A stretch of DNA of 50,527 nucleotides, taken from NCBI RefSeq assembly GCF_001039005.1, contig NZ_LDWR01000065.1, forward strand, positions 1 through 50,527. Reading direction: 5' to 3'. This stretch comes from Burkholderia cepacia (GTDB lineage Bacteria; Pseudomonadota; Gammaproteobacteria; Burkholderiales; Burkholderiaceae). Positions 17,087 through 26,271 of the stretch are shown here, piece after piece (position 1 is the first letter of the stretch; each line of letters starts with the position of its first letter). The position numbers were made by a program, and so were the translations under genes. The notes below the pieces were generated by a model. It saw only the letters and a list, made by a program, of their open reading frames with translations, did not search any database and was not told the origin of the DNA.

Positions 17087-17977
17087 TCAGCCCTCGACCG
17101 GCTCGACGGCGTCGCCGTCCGCCGCCGTGGCTTCCGGCACGAAGAAGCGCTCGTTCAGTTCGGCCAGCCCGAACATGCCGAGGATCTCGTTCAGCCGCTC
17201 GCCGGGTCGCCGGCGCGGCAGGTTCTTGTACTGCGCGATGATCAGCTCGTTCTTCATCGAATGCTCCCAGCCGACCAGCTCGGTCACGCTCACCTGGTAG
17301 CCGTGCGCCTCGAGCTGCAGGCAGCGCAGCACGTTGGTGATCTGGCTGCCGAATTCGCGCGTATGCAGCGGATGCCGCCATACCTCGGTCAGCGCATTCG
17401 CGAGCGACTTGCCCTTGTTCCGGCGCAACACGCCCGCGACTTCCGCCTGGCAGCACGGCACGAGCACGATGTGCTGCGCGCGCTTCGCGAGCGCGAAGCG
17501 GATCGCGTCGTCCGTCGCCGTGTCGCACGCGTGCAGCGCGGTGACGACGTCGACCGTTTCGGGCAGCTGCGGCGACGTGATCGAATCGGCGACCGACAGG
17601 TTCAGGAACGACATGCCGCCGAACCCGAGCCGCGCGGCCAGCTCGGCCGAGCGCGTGACGAGCTCCTCGCGCGTCTCGATCCCGTACACGTGCGACGCAA
17701 ACGCCGGCGTGCCGTGCCCCGGCTGCTGCTTGAAGAACAGGTCGTACAGGATGAAGCCGAGATACGACTTGCCGGCGCCGTGATCGACGAGCGTCACGCT
17801 GCCTTTGTCGGCCTGCACGCCGGCGAGCAGCGGCTCGATGAACTGGAACAGGTGATAGACCTGCTTCAGCTTGCGGCGGCTGTCCTGGTTCAGCTTTCCG
17901 TCGCGGGTGAGGATGTGCAGTTCCTTCAGCAGCTCGACTGACTGCTCCGGACGGATTTCGTGGGTCTTGTTCGACAT
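17087..17977 (-). CDS. SAM-dependent methyltransferase (Methyltransf_32-like)
   Basis: This 296-residue protein has a Rossmann-type SAM motif TLVDHGAGKSYLGFILYD near residues 68-85, and a VLVPCCQAEV segment with the Pro-Cys-Cys pair typical of the TRMT13-related methyltransferase domain PF13679. The N-terminal 60 residues are helical. RNA modification is a family-level guess; the target is unknown. The start at 17977 lacks a strong ribosome site; an upstream in-frame start at 17998 adds seven basic residues. Confidence 0.78.
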   Translation of the reverse strand: MSNKTHEIRPEQSVELLKELHILTRDGKLNQDSRRKLKQVYHLFQFIEPLLAGVQADKGSVTLVDHGAGKSYLGFILYDLFFKQQPGHGTPAFASHVYGIETREELVTRSAELAARLGFGGMSFLNLSVADSITSPQLPETVDVVTALHACDTATDDAIRFALAKRAQHIVLVPCCQAEVAGVLRRNKGKSLANALTEVWRHPLHTREFGSQITNVLRCLQLEAHGYQVSVTELVGWEHSMKNELIIAQYKNLPRRRPGERLNEILGMFGLAELNERFFVPEATAADGDAVEPVEG

Positions 17978-18066
17978 CTGGAAGCGGCGCCGGGCCACGG
18001 TCGGTCGACCACGGCCCGGCGGCGGGAATTCGTGAGGAATGGCGACAGTTTACCGAAAATACGCGG

Positions 18067-19209
18067 TCAGGCTCGGGCGCCGAGCCGCCAGAGCGATGTG
18101 ACCTCGGCGCGGCGCGCCGCGTGCAGCGGATCGTCGGCATCGGCCGACTTCGGATGCGCGGGGCGGATATCGTCGCGGCCGAGCACGACGAGGCCCGCTT
18201 CGTCGATCCATTGCAGCAGCGTGTCGCGCGATCGCAGGCCGAGATGCTCGGCGAAATCGGACAGGATCAGCCAGCCCTCGCCGCCCGGTTCGAGATGCGC
18301 GGCGAGCCCCGCGAGGAAACCGCGCAACATGCGGCTGTCGGGATCGTAGATCGCGTATTCGATCGGCGCGCTCGGCCGGGCCGGCACCCACGGCGGATTG
18401 CAGACCACGAGCGGCGCGCGGCCGGCCGGAAACAGGTCGGCTTCGACCACGTCGACCCGATCCGCATGACCGAGCCGCGCGACGTTCTCGCGTGCACAGG
18501 CCAGCGCCCGCGCATCCTGGTCGGTCGCGACGACGCGCTCGACGCCGCGCGACGCGAGCACGGCCGCGAGCACGCCGGTGCCCGTGCCGATGTCGAACGC
18601 GAGCGACGTCGCCGGCAGCTTCGCGCGCGCGACGAGTTCGACGTATTCGCCGCGCACCGGCGAGAACACGCCGTAGTACGGATGGATCGGCGCGCCGCCG
18701 AGCGCCGGGATCGGCACGCCCTTCTTGCGCCATTCATGCGCGCCGACGAGGCCGAGCAGTTCGCGCAGCGATACGACCGACGGCGCGCCGCCCGGCCCGT
18801 ACGCCTCCTCGCACGCGGCGCGCACGTCGGGCGCGCGGCGCAGCGGGATCGTGTAGTCGGCGTCGAGCGGGATCAACAGCATCCCGAGCGTGCGGGCCCG
18901 CTGCGACTGCGCGAGACGATGTAGGTTGAACGCGTCGACGCCGGCCACGGCTTTCGCCTCTTTCGCCTTCTTCGGCTTGCGTTCGACACGGCGCGCCATC
19001 GCCTGCACGAGCTGGCGCGCATTCTGGAAATCGCCCTGCCAGACGAGCGCGGTGCCCTCGCAGGCAAGGCGGTAGGCCGCGTCGGCAGTGACGCGGTCGT
19101 CGGCGGACACCGCGCGCTTCGGCGGTTGCACACCGGCTTCGGAGCGCCAGCGCACGGCATGATCGGCGCCGTCGGCGTCGGTCCAGTGGAAAACGGGGAA
19201 ATCGGTCAC
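18067..19209 (-). CDS. PrmC/HemK-like SAM methyltransferase
   Basis: This 380-residue protein has a long N-terminal region (about 1-185) that includes a Lys-rich stretch ERKPKKAKEAKA. The C-terminal N6-MTase/HemK-like domain carries FDIGTGTGVLAAVLASRG and VCNPPWVP, the NPPW form of the (N/D)PP(Y/F/W) motif that binds a planar amide or amino group. RNA, DNA or protein could be the target; the long N-terminal domain argues against a simple PrmC paralogue. The GTG at 19209 (VTDFPVFHW) is chosen because upstream sequence turns into basic low-complexity residues. It ends 89 bp before the previous methyltransferase gene. Confidence 0.75.
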   Translation of the reverse strand: MTDFPVFHWTDADGADHAVRWRSEAGVQPPKRAVSADDRVTADAAYRLACEGTALVWQGDFQNARQLVQAMARRVERKPKKAKEAKAVAGVDAFNLHRLAQSQRARTLGMLLIPLDADYTIPLRRAPDVRAACEEAYGPGGAPSVVSLRELLGLVGAHEWRKKGVPIPALGGAPIHPYYGVFSPVRGEYVELVARAKLPATSLAFDIGTGTGVLAAVLASRGVERVVATDQDARALACARENVARLGHADRVDVVEADLFPAGRAPLVVCNPPWVPARPSAPIEYAIYDPDSRMLRGFLAGLAAHLEPGGEGWLILSDFAEHLGLRSRDTLLQWIDEAGLVVLGRDDIRPAHPKSADADDPLHAARRAEVTSLWRLGARA

Positions 19210-19327
19210 GCGAGCTCGGTTACGGTTGGCTTCAACAGGCGGCGGCGTCGCGCCGCGCGGCTCACACCATACCGTGCTTTGCCCGCGCGGCAAAGCGCGC
19301 GCACGGGCCCGCGACCGGGCGCGCCGT

Positions 19328-19822
19328 TCAGCCGCCCCACCCCGGCATCGCGGGCATGCGCAGCGTCCCCGCGTCGTTGAAGTGCACGGTGCCGAGCACG
19401 CCGCCCGCGAGCCGGCCGCGCAGCGCATACGGCAACTCGCCGTTCGCGGCCGCGCCGGGCAGGTTCCACGCCTGCCGCGCGGCCGCGAATGCCGACACGG
19501 AAACCGGCACGTCGAGCACGGCCTCGCCGAAACGCGGCACGGTGCCCGAGCGATCGCTGACGCCGCTCGCGAACGCCGTGCCGTTCAGGTCGAGCGCAAC
19601 CGAGATGCCGTCGTATTCGATCGGCGCATCGCTCGGGTTCTGCACGCGCAGCTTCAGGCTGAAACGCATCTCGAGCCCCTGCCCGACGAGCGGGTCGAGC
19701 CCGACGACCGACACGCGCAAGGGTTCGCGCGACAGCGCCGCGCAACCACCGAGCAGGAATACCGCGGCGCACAGCAACAGCACGGCGCGCAGCGGCGCGA
19801 TACGGAACAGGGCGTGTGACAT
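19328..19822 (-). CDS. LEA type 2 (WHy-domain) lipoprotein
   Basis: This 164-residue protein has a lipoprotein signal peptide ending in the lipobox LLGGC near residue 27. It is followed by a single LEA-2/water-stress-hypersensitive-response-like beta-sandwich (EMRFSLKLRVQNPSDAPIEYDGISVALDLNG). Bacterial members are periplasmic or outer-membrane-anchored proteins of unknown detailed function, often linked to desiccation or envelope stress. The ATG at 19822 has GAGGAGG upstream. It lies 118 bp upstream of the PrmC-like gene. Confidence 0.82.
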   Translation of the reverse strand: MSHALFRIAPLRAVLLLCAAVFLLGGCAALSREPLRVSVVGLDPLVGQGLEMRFSLKLRVQNPSDAPIEYDGISVALDLNGTAFASGVSDRSGTVPRFGEAVLDVPVSVSAFAAARQAWNLPGAAANGELPYALRGRLAGGVLGTVHFNDAGTLRMPAMPGWGG

Positions 19823-20464
19823 GGGAGGGCCTCCTCGCGGCAATCGATGATCGAGTCGTCGATGCATTGTACCGAGCACGCCCCGGCGCGCCGGGATTCG
19901 TAGTTTTCGCGTCCGGACAAGATCGTTAATAGATTAAAACTACGAAAACACCAACTAAACGGAAAGCGCATTAATGACTTCCAGCATTCAATGAAGCGCG
20001 CAGAAATCAATAGGCGCACTTTCTAAATTTTTCGTTTCCTTTACCTAAAACCATCAAGTATATTTACGCATCCTTCGAGCAAGCCGACAAACCTTGAAGC
20101 CGCATGACGGTGATTTTACGGAATGGCGACACGCCTTCCTGCCGTCCGGCGGCCGGGCCCGGCCAGCCCCGTAGGTCGTCGATTCAAAGGGATTGCGCGC
20201 CCGTGCCGGGCGTGCGGCCCCGTGTCGTGCGCGCGAAATCAATTCAGTACAACACGCGTCCGGCCATTTTGAACCGGCAAGTTAACCGACATCCGGAAAT
20301 CCAGAGGGGGCAGTAAACCATGATTACCTATACGTAGTCGGCCGCCGTCTTTTCGAATAATCCGTCATTAGCATTTTCTTCGCTGTTGATTAACGGCGAG
20401 GGGCTTGCTTTTGCCGGCGCTTTCGCAGCACTGAACGATTCTTTCTACAATCGAGGTTTCAGTC
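19823..20464. other. 642-bp AT-richer gap without a recognisable gene
   Basis: No supported coding region is seen. It contains an interrupted inverted repeat (CGTAGTTTT at 19899-19907, AAAACTACG at 19936-19944) in AT-rich sequence. It also holds a five-codon reading frame (20320-20337) preceded by GAGGGGG. It is the upstream region of the M1 peptidase gene. Confidence 0.6.
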
Positions 20465-22633
20465 ATGTCGATCAACATTCGCAAGATGCGTTATCTGCCG
20501 CTCGTTGCCGCACTCGCGCTCGCCGGGTGCGGCGGCGACGATGGCGGCGTGGGCTCGGCTTCCGCGCTCAGCTCCGCCGGCGCGCCGCAACCGGGCTCGT
20601 CGCCCGCCGTCAACGCGCCACCGAGCGCATCCAACGTCGACAAGAGCGTATCGCCTGTCGAACTGCCGGACACCGTGGTGCCCGTGAACTACCGGCTGTG
20701 GTTCCGCCCGAACGAAGCGCTGAACGCGTTCGACGGCCGCGCCGACGTCGAGATCAAGGTGCTGAAGCCGGTCAACAACATCGTGATCGCCGGCCACCGG
20801 ATCAAGTTCACGAACGGCCGCATCACGCTGCAGCCGGGCAACATCCAGCTGATCGCGACGCCGCAGGACAAGGGCGACTTCTACCAGCTGCGCCCCGTGA
20901 GCGGTTCGATTTCGCCGGGCACCTATTCGCTGCACATGGAATGGTCCGGCATCATCAACTTCAAGTCGTATGACGATCCCGTCGCGAAGACGGGCGGCAG
21001 CTGCGGCAACGATCCGTATCCTGGCTGCTCGGCCGCGGAAGGCATCTTCCGCGTCGACCTGAAGGGCACCGACGGCACGACGAGCGGCGCGATCCTCACG
21101 CAGGGCGAAACCAACCTGTCGCGCCAGTGGTTCCCCGGCTGGGACGAGCCGGCGTTCCGCCCGACCTATGAAGTGACGGCCGAAGTGCCGCAGAGCTGGC
21201 GCGTCGTGTCGAACGCGGCCGAGAAGCCGTCGACCGGCATCGGCGGCGGCTACAAGCTCGTGCAGTTCGAGAAGACCCCGCCGATGCCGTCGTACCTGCT
21301 GTTCTTCGGCGGCGGCCTGTTCGACACCTACGAGGACGACTTCACCAGCCCGCTGCCTGGCGGCAAGGGCGGCCTGCACCTGCGCGTGTTCACGCCGCCG
21401 GGCATGAGCGACTGGGCGAAGCCGGCGATGGACCGCACCAAGCAGGCGCTCGACTTCTACTACCGCTACACGGGCATCGCGCTGCCCCTCACGAAGTTCG
21501 ACACGGTGGCCGCGAACGACGCGTTCAAGGCGCAGAAGGACCTGAACTTCGGCGGGATGGAGAACTGGGGGTCGATCCTCGAGTTCGCCGACGACATCCT
21601 GCCGCAGCCGGGTCAGCCGATGTCGCACTACGGCAACGAGGTGCTGACGCACGAAGTCGCGCACCAGTGGTTCGGCGATCTGGTCACGACCGACTGGTGG
21701 GACAACGTGTGGCTCAACGAGTCGTTCGCGACGTTCTTCGAGACGAAGACGACGATCCAGTTCTTCCCCAACGAGTTCAGTTGGCTCGACCAGGTGAAGA
21801 ACAAGTACCGCGTGATCAATCGCGACATCGGCCCGAACGCGTTCCCGGTCGCGCCGAACTTCAACGGCTGGGCGTCGAACGACTTCGTGCTGAGCGCGAG
21901 CGCGTTCACGTACGACAAGGGCGGCCACGTGCTGAAGACGCTCGAGAACTATCTCGGCGAACAGACGCTGCGCAAGGGTCTGCAGCAGTACCTGGTCGAC
22001 TACTCGTTCGGCAACGGCACACCGAAGCGCCTGTGGGACGCGCTGTCGAAGGAGAGCGGCCAGCCGATCGGCCAGATCGGCGACAGCTATGTGCGCCAGA
22101 CCGGCGTGCCGCTGATCTCGCTCGACACGCAGTGCGACCTGACGAAGAACCAGACGATCGTCACGCTGAAGCAGCAGCCGTTCCCGAACAAGAACGCGTA
22201 TCCGGGCCTGCAGTGGACGGTGCCGATCACGCTCGCGTACGGCCAGGGTCTCGCGAAACGCACGACGCTCGCGCTGAAGGATACGCAGACGCAGACGCGG
22301 ATCGACGGCTGCACGGGCGTGGTCGCGGACCCGAGCGGGCTTGACTACTACGTCGTGAACTACAGCGACGCGGCCTGGAGCGGGCTGCTCACGCAGGTCA
22401 ACCGCTCGACCGATCCGGTGCTGCTGTCGAACCTGCAGAGCGAAGCCGCGCTGCTCGTCGCGAACAACCTCGCACCGGCTTCGCGCTCGACGTCGATCGG
22501 CTCGGTCGCTTCGCCGGCCGCGATGAAGCTGCGCCAGACGCCGACCTTCGACGGCATCGCGCCGACGACGAAGGAACGCCCGGCACTGCAATACCAGGGC
22601 ATCTTCAAGCCGCGCAAGGTAGTGACGCAGTAA
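20465..22633 (+). CDS. Secreted M1-family metallo-aminopeptidase (lipoprotein)
   Basis: This 722-residue gluzincin peptidase is exported. It has a lipoprotein signal with lipobox LALAGC near residue 21, followed by a flexible Gly/Ser/Pro-rich linker. The exopeptidase motif is GGMENWG (363-369). Zinc ligands are His396 and His400 of HEVAHQW with catalytic Glu397, and the third ligand is Glu419 in LNESF, giving the exact HExxH-18-E spacing. The catalytic Tyr is expected in TYDKGGHV. It would trim N-terminal residues from peptides outside the cytoplasm. GAGG precedes the ATG. Monocistronic, with a terminator downstream. Confidence 0.92.
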   Translation: MSINIRKMRYLPLVAALALAGCGGDDGGVGSASALSSAGAPQPGSSPAVNAPPSASNVDKSVSPVELPDTVVPVNYRLWFRPNEALNAFDGRADVEIKVLKPVNNIVIAGHRIKFTNGRITLQPGNIQLIATPQDKGDFYQLRPVSGSISPGTYSLHMEWSGIINFKSYDDPVAKTGGSCGNDPYPGCSAAEGIFRVDLKGTDGTTSGAILTQGETNLSRQWFPGWDEPAFRPTYEVTAEVPQSWRVVSNAAEKPSTGIGGGYKLVQFEKTPPMPSYLLFFGGGLFDTYEDDFTSPLPGGKGGLHLRVFTPPGMSDWAKPAMDRTKQALDFYYRYTGIALPLTKFDTVAANDAFKAQKDLNFGGMENWGSILEFADDILPQPGQPMSHYGNEVLTHEVAHQWFGDLVTTDWWDNVWLNESFATFFETKTTIQFFPNEFSWLDQVKNKYRVINRDIGPNAFPVAPNFNGWASNDFVLSASAFTYDKGGHVLKTLENYLGEQTLRKGLQQYLVDYSFGNGTPKRLWDALSKESGQPIGQIGDSYVRQTGVPLISLDTQCDLTKNQTIVTLKQQPFPNKNAYPGLQWTVPITLAYGQGLAKRTTLALKDTQTQTRIDGCTGVVADPSGLDYYVVNYSDAAWSGLLTQVNRSTDPVLLSNLQSEAALLVANNLAPASRSTSIGSVASPAAMKLRQTPTFDGIAPTTKERPALQYQGIFKPRKVVTQ

Positions 22634-22703
22634 CGGGTCGCGCCCGGCCGGTGCCGCCCAACTTGCGGCGCCGGCCGGCGTACCAGTCTCCCCGACCTTT
22701 GAC

Positions 22704-22730
22704 GGGCCTCGCGAGCGAGGCCCTTTTTTT
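22704..22730. terminator. Rho-independent terminator
   Basis: GGGCCTCGC-GA-GCGAGGCCC followed by seven T lies 71 bp after the M1 peptidase stop. The tight loop means the top pairs probably open. The convergent LysR gene ends 49 bp further right and could use the stem in reverse, without a U-tract. Confidence 0.9.
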
Positions 22731-22778
22731 ATTTCCGCGCGGCCCTGCCGCCGCACCGCCCCACGCGCCCGCTCGCCG

Positions 22779-23699
22779 TCACGCCCATGCGGCGTCCCAC
22801 GCCGGCTGTGCGAACCACGTCGCCAGGAACGCGACGAGCCGCGACGCGCGGGCGCTGCCGCGCGCCTGCTGGCGCAACACGTGGATCGTCGCCGGCTCGG
22901 GTGCCGCCGCGTATTGCGGGAGCACCGCGCGCAGCCGTCCGTCACGCAGCGCGTCGCCCGCAAGCCAGGTCGGCAGGTGCGCAAGCCCGAGACCATCGAT
23001 CGCGGCTTCGAGCAACGCTTCCGAATGATTGCTGCGAAACCGCGGCCGCGCCGGCACGTGCCGACGGTCGCCGAAGTGCCACGCGCCCGGCGGCGGTGCG
23101 CCCTGCCACGCGAGGCAGTCGTGCGCGGCGAGCGCGTCGGGCGAGTCGGGCTCGCCGCGCCGCGCGAGGTAGGCCGCGCTCGCGCACAGCACGCGCCGCT
23201 GTGGCGCCAGCACGGTCGCGACGAAACGCGTGTCCTCGAGCGGGCCGATGCGCACCGCGAGATCGACGTCGGAACCGAGCCGTGCGCCCTGCAGATCGAC
23301 CATGCTGTCCGTCAGCATCAGGTCGACCTGCAGCGCCGGATGATGCTGCATGAACGCGGCCAGCGCGGCCATCAGGTGCAGCCGGCCGAACGGCGCCGGA
23401 CAGTCGACGCGCAGTAGCCCGCTCGGCTCGTCGTGCTGGCTGTGCAGGTCTTCCTGCAGGCCGCGCAACTCGGCCAGCATCCGCGTCGCGCGCCCGTACA
23501 GCAACTGCCCGGCCTCGGTCGGCCGCAGCGCATGCGTGGTGCGATGCAGGAGGCGGATGCCGAGCTGTGCCTCGAGCCGATCGATGCGCCGCGTGACCGA
23601 TGACGCGGCGACACCCAGCCGGCGCGCGGCCGCCGAGAAGCTCTGCTGGTCGACCACGTCGACGAACAGCGCCAGATGCGGGGAAAGGAAGTCGTCCAT
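22779..23699 (-). CDS. LysR-family transcriptional regulator
   Basis: This 306-residue protein has an N-terminal winged helix (LALFVDVVDQQSFSAAARRLGVAASSVTRRIDRLEAQLGIRLLHRTTHAL, residues about 7-56) and a C-terminal type-2 periplasmic-binding-fold sensor domain. The ATG at 23699 has GAGG upstream. It is divergent from the oxidoreductase gene over a 161-bp region with a GTTTTGC/GCAAAAC dyad, so that gene is the likely target. The effector is unknown. Confidence 0.92.
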   Translation of the reverse strand: MDDFLSPHLALFVDVVDQQSFSAAARRLGVAASSVTRRIDRLEAQLGIRLLHRTTHALRPTEAGQLLYGRATRMLAELRGLQEDLHSQHDEPSGLLRVDCPAPFGRLHLMAALAAFMQHHPALQVDLMLTDSMVDLQGARLGSDVDLAVRIGPLEDTRFVATVLAPQRRVLCASAAYLARRGEPDSPDALAAHDCLAWQGAPPPGAWHFGDRRHVPARPRFRSNHSEALLEAAIDGLGLAHLPTWLAGDALRDGRLRAVLPQYAAAPEPATIHVLRQQARGSARASRLVAFLATWFAQPAWDAAWA

Positions 23700-23712
23700 T
23701 CGGGGGCCTCGG

Positions 23713-23738
23713 GTTTTGCTATGCGTAAATCGCAAAAC
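23713..23738. promoter_or_regulatory. Candidate LysR-binding dyad
   Basis: GTTTTGC and GCAAAAC form perfect 7-bp arms around 12 bp, located 13 bp upstream of the LysR start and about 123 bp upstream of the divergent oxidoreductase start. The position fits an autoregulatory recognition site. The even-length centre does not fit the textbook T-N11-A symmetry exactly. Confidence 0.55.
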
Positions 23739-23860
23739 AATCATCCGCCTTTGCATATTTCCGCGTCAAATCGGGCCGACTAGACTGCATTCATCCTTTT
23801 CATCCGTTGCACGCGCCGGCCCGCCGGGCCGCACGGCAACCATCCTTCACGGAGATCATC

Positions 23861-24838
23861 ATGCGCAGCATCCGCTTCGACGCGCCCGCCGCCGACATCG
23901 AGTCGCTCGACGCGCGCGTCAGGGAAATCGACCCGCCCGTGCCGGCCGACGGCCAGCTCCTGATCGAGGTGCGCGCGGCCGGCGTCAATCCGAGCGACGT
24001 GAAGGCCGCGCTCGGGCGCATGCCGCATGCGGTGTGGCCGCGCACGCCCGGGCGTGACTGGGCCGGCATCGTGCGCGGCGGTCCTGCCGAATGGATCGGC
24101 GCGCCCGTGTGGGGCTCCGGCGGCGACCTCGGCGTGGGGCGCAACGGCTCGCATGCGGAATGGCTCGTGCTCGACGCGGCACTGGTGCGCCGCAAGCCGG
24201 CCGTGCTGACGCTCGACGAAGCGGCCGGCATCGGCGTGCCGTTCGTCACTGCGTACGAGGGCTTGCGCCGGGCCGGCATGCCGGCCGCGGGCGACGTCGT
24301 GCTCGTGTTCGGCGCGAACGGCAAGGTCGGCCAGGCCGCGATCCAGCTCGCGACCGCGCGCGGCGCGACCGTGATCGGCGTCGAGCGCGGGCCCGGCGGC
24401 TATCGCGGCCATGCGTCGGGCGACGTGCACATGATCGACGCGTCGAGCGGGCCGGTCGCCGACGCGGTGCGCGCCGCAACCGGCGGCCACGGCGCGGACA
24501 TCGTCTACAACACGGTCGGCAGCCCGTATTTCGAAGCCGCGAACGCGTCGATGGCGATCGGTGCGCGGCAGATCTTCATCTCGACGATCGACCGCAGCGT
24601 GCCGTTCGACATCTTCGCGTTCTATCGCGGCCAGCACACGTACGTGGGGGTCGACTCGATCCAGCTTGACGGCGCCGCGGTCGCGCAGATCCTCGACACG
24701 CTCGCGCCCGGCTTCGGCAACGGCACGCTGCGCCCGTTTCCGATCGGCGACGACTACGTGTACCCGCTCGAACGCGCGCACGACGCGTATCGCGCGGTGC
24801 TGGCCGGTGCGCGCGAGCGCGTCATCCTCAAGCCCTGA
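23861..24838 (+). CDS. Quinone oxidoreductase-like MDR protein
   Basis: This 325-residue zinc-independent medium-chain dehydrogenase/reductase has an N-terminal GroES-like domain (VRAAGVNPSDVKAALG, PRTPGRDWAGIV) and a Rossmann domain with VFGANGKVGQAAIQLATARGATVIG for NADPH. The structural-zinc cysteines are absent, as in quinone oxidoreductases. The substrate is unknown; quinones or enones are the family default. The ATG at 23861 has GGAG at 8 nt. It is divergent from the LysR gene and followed after 24 bp by the XapX gene. Confidence 0.86.
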   Translation: MRSIRFDAPAADIESLDARVREIDPPVPADGQLLIEVRAAGVNPSDVKAALGRMPHAVWPRTPGRDWAGIVRGGPAEWIGAPVWGSGGDLGVGRNGSHAEWLVLDAALVRRKPAVLTLDEAAGIGVPFVTAYEGLRRAGMPAAGDVVLVFGANGKVGQAAIQLATARGATVIGVERGPGGYRGHASGDVHMIDASSGPVADAVRAATGGHGADIVYNTVGSPYFEAANASMAIGARQIFISTIDRSVPFDIFAFYRGQHTYVGVDSIQLDGAAVAQILDTLAPGFGNGTLRPFPIGDDYVYPLERAHDAYRAVLAGARERVILKP

Positions 24839-24862
24839 CGCCCGACCGCACGGGAGACCGCC

Positions 24863-25015
24863 ATGATCGATTACGTGACTTCGCTCGCGGTGGGCCTCGG
24901 TGTCGGCGTGCTGTACACGCTGCTGCACGTGCGCTCGCCGGCCCCGCCGCTCGTCGCGCTCGTCGGCCTGCTCGGGATGGTGATCGGCGAACGCGCGATC
25001 GCGCTGCTGCGTTGA
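24863..25015 (+). CDS. XapX domain protein (DUF1427)
   Basis: This 50-residue hydrophobic protein reads from ATG 24863 with GGGAG upstream. It has two membrane-like segments: MIDYVTSLAVGLGVGVLYTLL, then PPLVALVGLLGMVIGERA. The central RSPAPPLVALVGLLGM is the hallmark of the XapX/DUF1427 family, short membrane proteins without a known role that often travel with oxidoreductase genes. It starts 24 bp after the oxidoreductase stop and is very likely co-transcribed. Confidence 0.85.
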   Translation: MIDYVTSLAVGLGVGVLYTLLHVRSPAPPLVALVGLLGMVIGERAIALLR

Positions 25016-25036
25016 TGCGCCGATGCGGCGCCGGCG

Positions 25037-26065
25037 CTAACGGTCGTCGCGACGACGGAACGCCCACCATGCGGCGAGCCCGGTGAAGCCCGCGACGAGC
25101 AGCACCATCAGCCAGAAGCCGTGCTTGTTCTCCGAGAACGGCACACCGCCGACGTTCATCCCGAAGAAGCCGGCGACGATGTTGATCGGCAGCGCGATCA
25201 CGGTCACGAGCGTCAGCGTGAACAGCGTCCGGTTGTTCTGCTCGTCGAGGCGCGACCCGATCTCTTCCTGCAACAGCTTGATCCGCTCGTTGAGCCCCGA
25301 CAGATCGGCGAGCACCAGCGAGAACTCTTCGGTCGATTCGCGCAGTTCCTGCACGTCTTCCGCGTGCAGCCACGCGGGCGGCTTCGCAAGCAGCCGGAAG
25401 ATCGACCCGGGCTCGGGCGCGAGCATGCGCTGCAGCCGCGTCAGCGTGCGGCGCATCGCACCGAGCTCGATGCGGCTCGACGTGAGCCGCTGCGACAGGA
25501 AGCGATCCTCGATGCGGTCGATGTCGACGCTCGTGCGCCGCATGATCTGGATCAGCAGATCGGCCTGGTCGCGCAGCAGGTGCACGAGCAGTTCCGCAGG
25601 CGACCGGAACTGCTCGCCGTCGCGCACGCACGCGCGCAGCGTGTCGACCGAGCGCAGCGGCTTGAGCCGCGCGGTGACCATGATGCGCCGCTCGACGTGG
25701 ACGAACAGCGTCGCGATCTCCGACGGCGTCAGTTCGAGGTTGAACATCACGTCGTTGACGATCGCGCGCAACGCGCCGTCCTCCTGCTCGATGCGTGTCG
25801 AGCGGGAACCTTCGTGGAGGAATGCGAAGAAGCTGTCGGGCAGCGCGAGATGGGAGCGCATCCAGCGCTCGCTCGCGCCATGCGCGAGATTGAAGTGCAG
25901 CCAGACGAAATCGCCCGACACGGCTGCATCGTGCGCGCGGCACGTGTGCAGCCACTCGGCGGCCGCGTCGGCATCGAGCAGCGCGCCGGATCCGCCCGGA
26001 ACGAAGCGGAATCCGCACACCATGCCGGACGTATCGGCGCCGTAAGTCTGTACGATCAGGTCCAT
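25037..26065 (-). CDS. CorA-family divalent-cation transporter, ZntB-like
   Basis: This 342-residue protein has a large N-terminal cytoplasmic funnel with long helices (about 1-280) and two C-terminal membrane helices (LFTLTLVTVIALPINIVAGFFG and FWLMVLLVAGFTGLAAWWAF). Between them lies the pore-mouth GMNVGGVPF. The GMN signature defines CorA; the GGVPF continuation and the RRRDDR tail resemble the ZntB zinc branch. It probably works as a homopentamer. The ATG at 26065 has no clear ribosome site; the start at 26101 would add a short basic segment. It faces the XapX gene convergently. Confidence 0.83.
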   Translation of the reverse strand: MDLIVQTYGADTSGMVCGFRFVPGGSGALLDADAAAEWLHTCRAHDAAVSGDFVWLHFNLAHGASERWMRSHLALPDSFFAFLHEGSRSTRIEQEDGALRAIVNDVMFNLELTPSEIATLFVHVERRIMVTARLKPLRSVDTLRACVRDGEQFRSPAELLVHLLRDQADLLIQIMRRTSVDIDRIEDRFLSQRLTSSRIELGAMRRTLTRLQRMLAPEPGSIFRLLAKPPAWLHAEDVQELRESTEEFSLVLADLSGLNERIKLLQEEIGSRLDEQNNRTLFTLTLVTVIALPINIVAGFFGMNVGGVPFSENKHGFWLMVLLVAGFTGLAAWWAFRRRDDR

Positions 26066-26210
26066 CGTGTCGAAGGTCGTGCGGCGCGCGGCGCGCCGCA
26101 TATCGCGGGTCGCGGGCCCGCGCCGGGAAGAGAAAGGAGACGTATGCCCGACGGGCGTGACGCACGCGTGACAGCGTCACGCGGCATCATACCGGCCGCT
26201 ACCCTGCCCC

Positions 26211-26240
26211 AAAAGCAACGCGCCGCCCAACGGGCGGCGC
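26211..26240 (-). terminator. Hairpin terminator of the Cys-rich membrane protein gene
   Basis: GCGCCGCCC-AAC-GGGCGGCGC is a perfect 9-bp stem 32 bp after the stop at 26272. Read on the minus strand it is followed by GTTGCTTTT, a short U-rich tail. Confidence 0.65.
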
Positions 26241-26271
26241 AGGTACGGCATGACGGCTCGCGCAAGACGGG

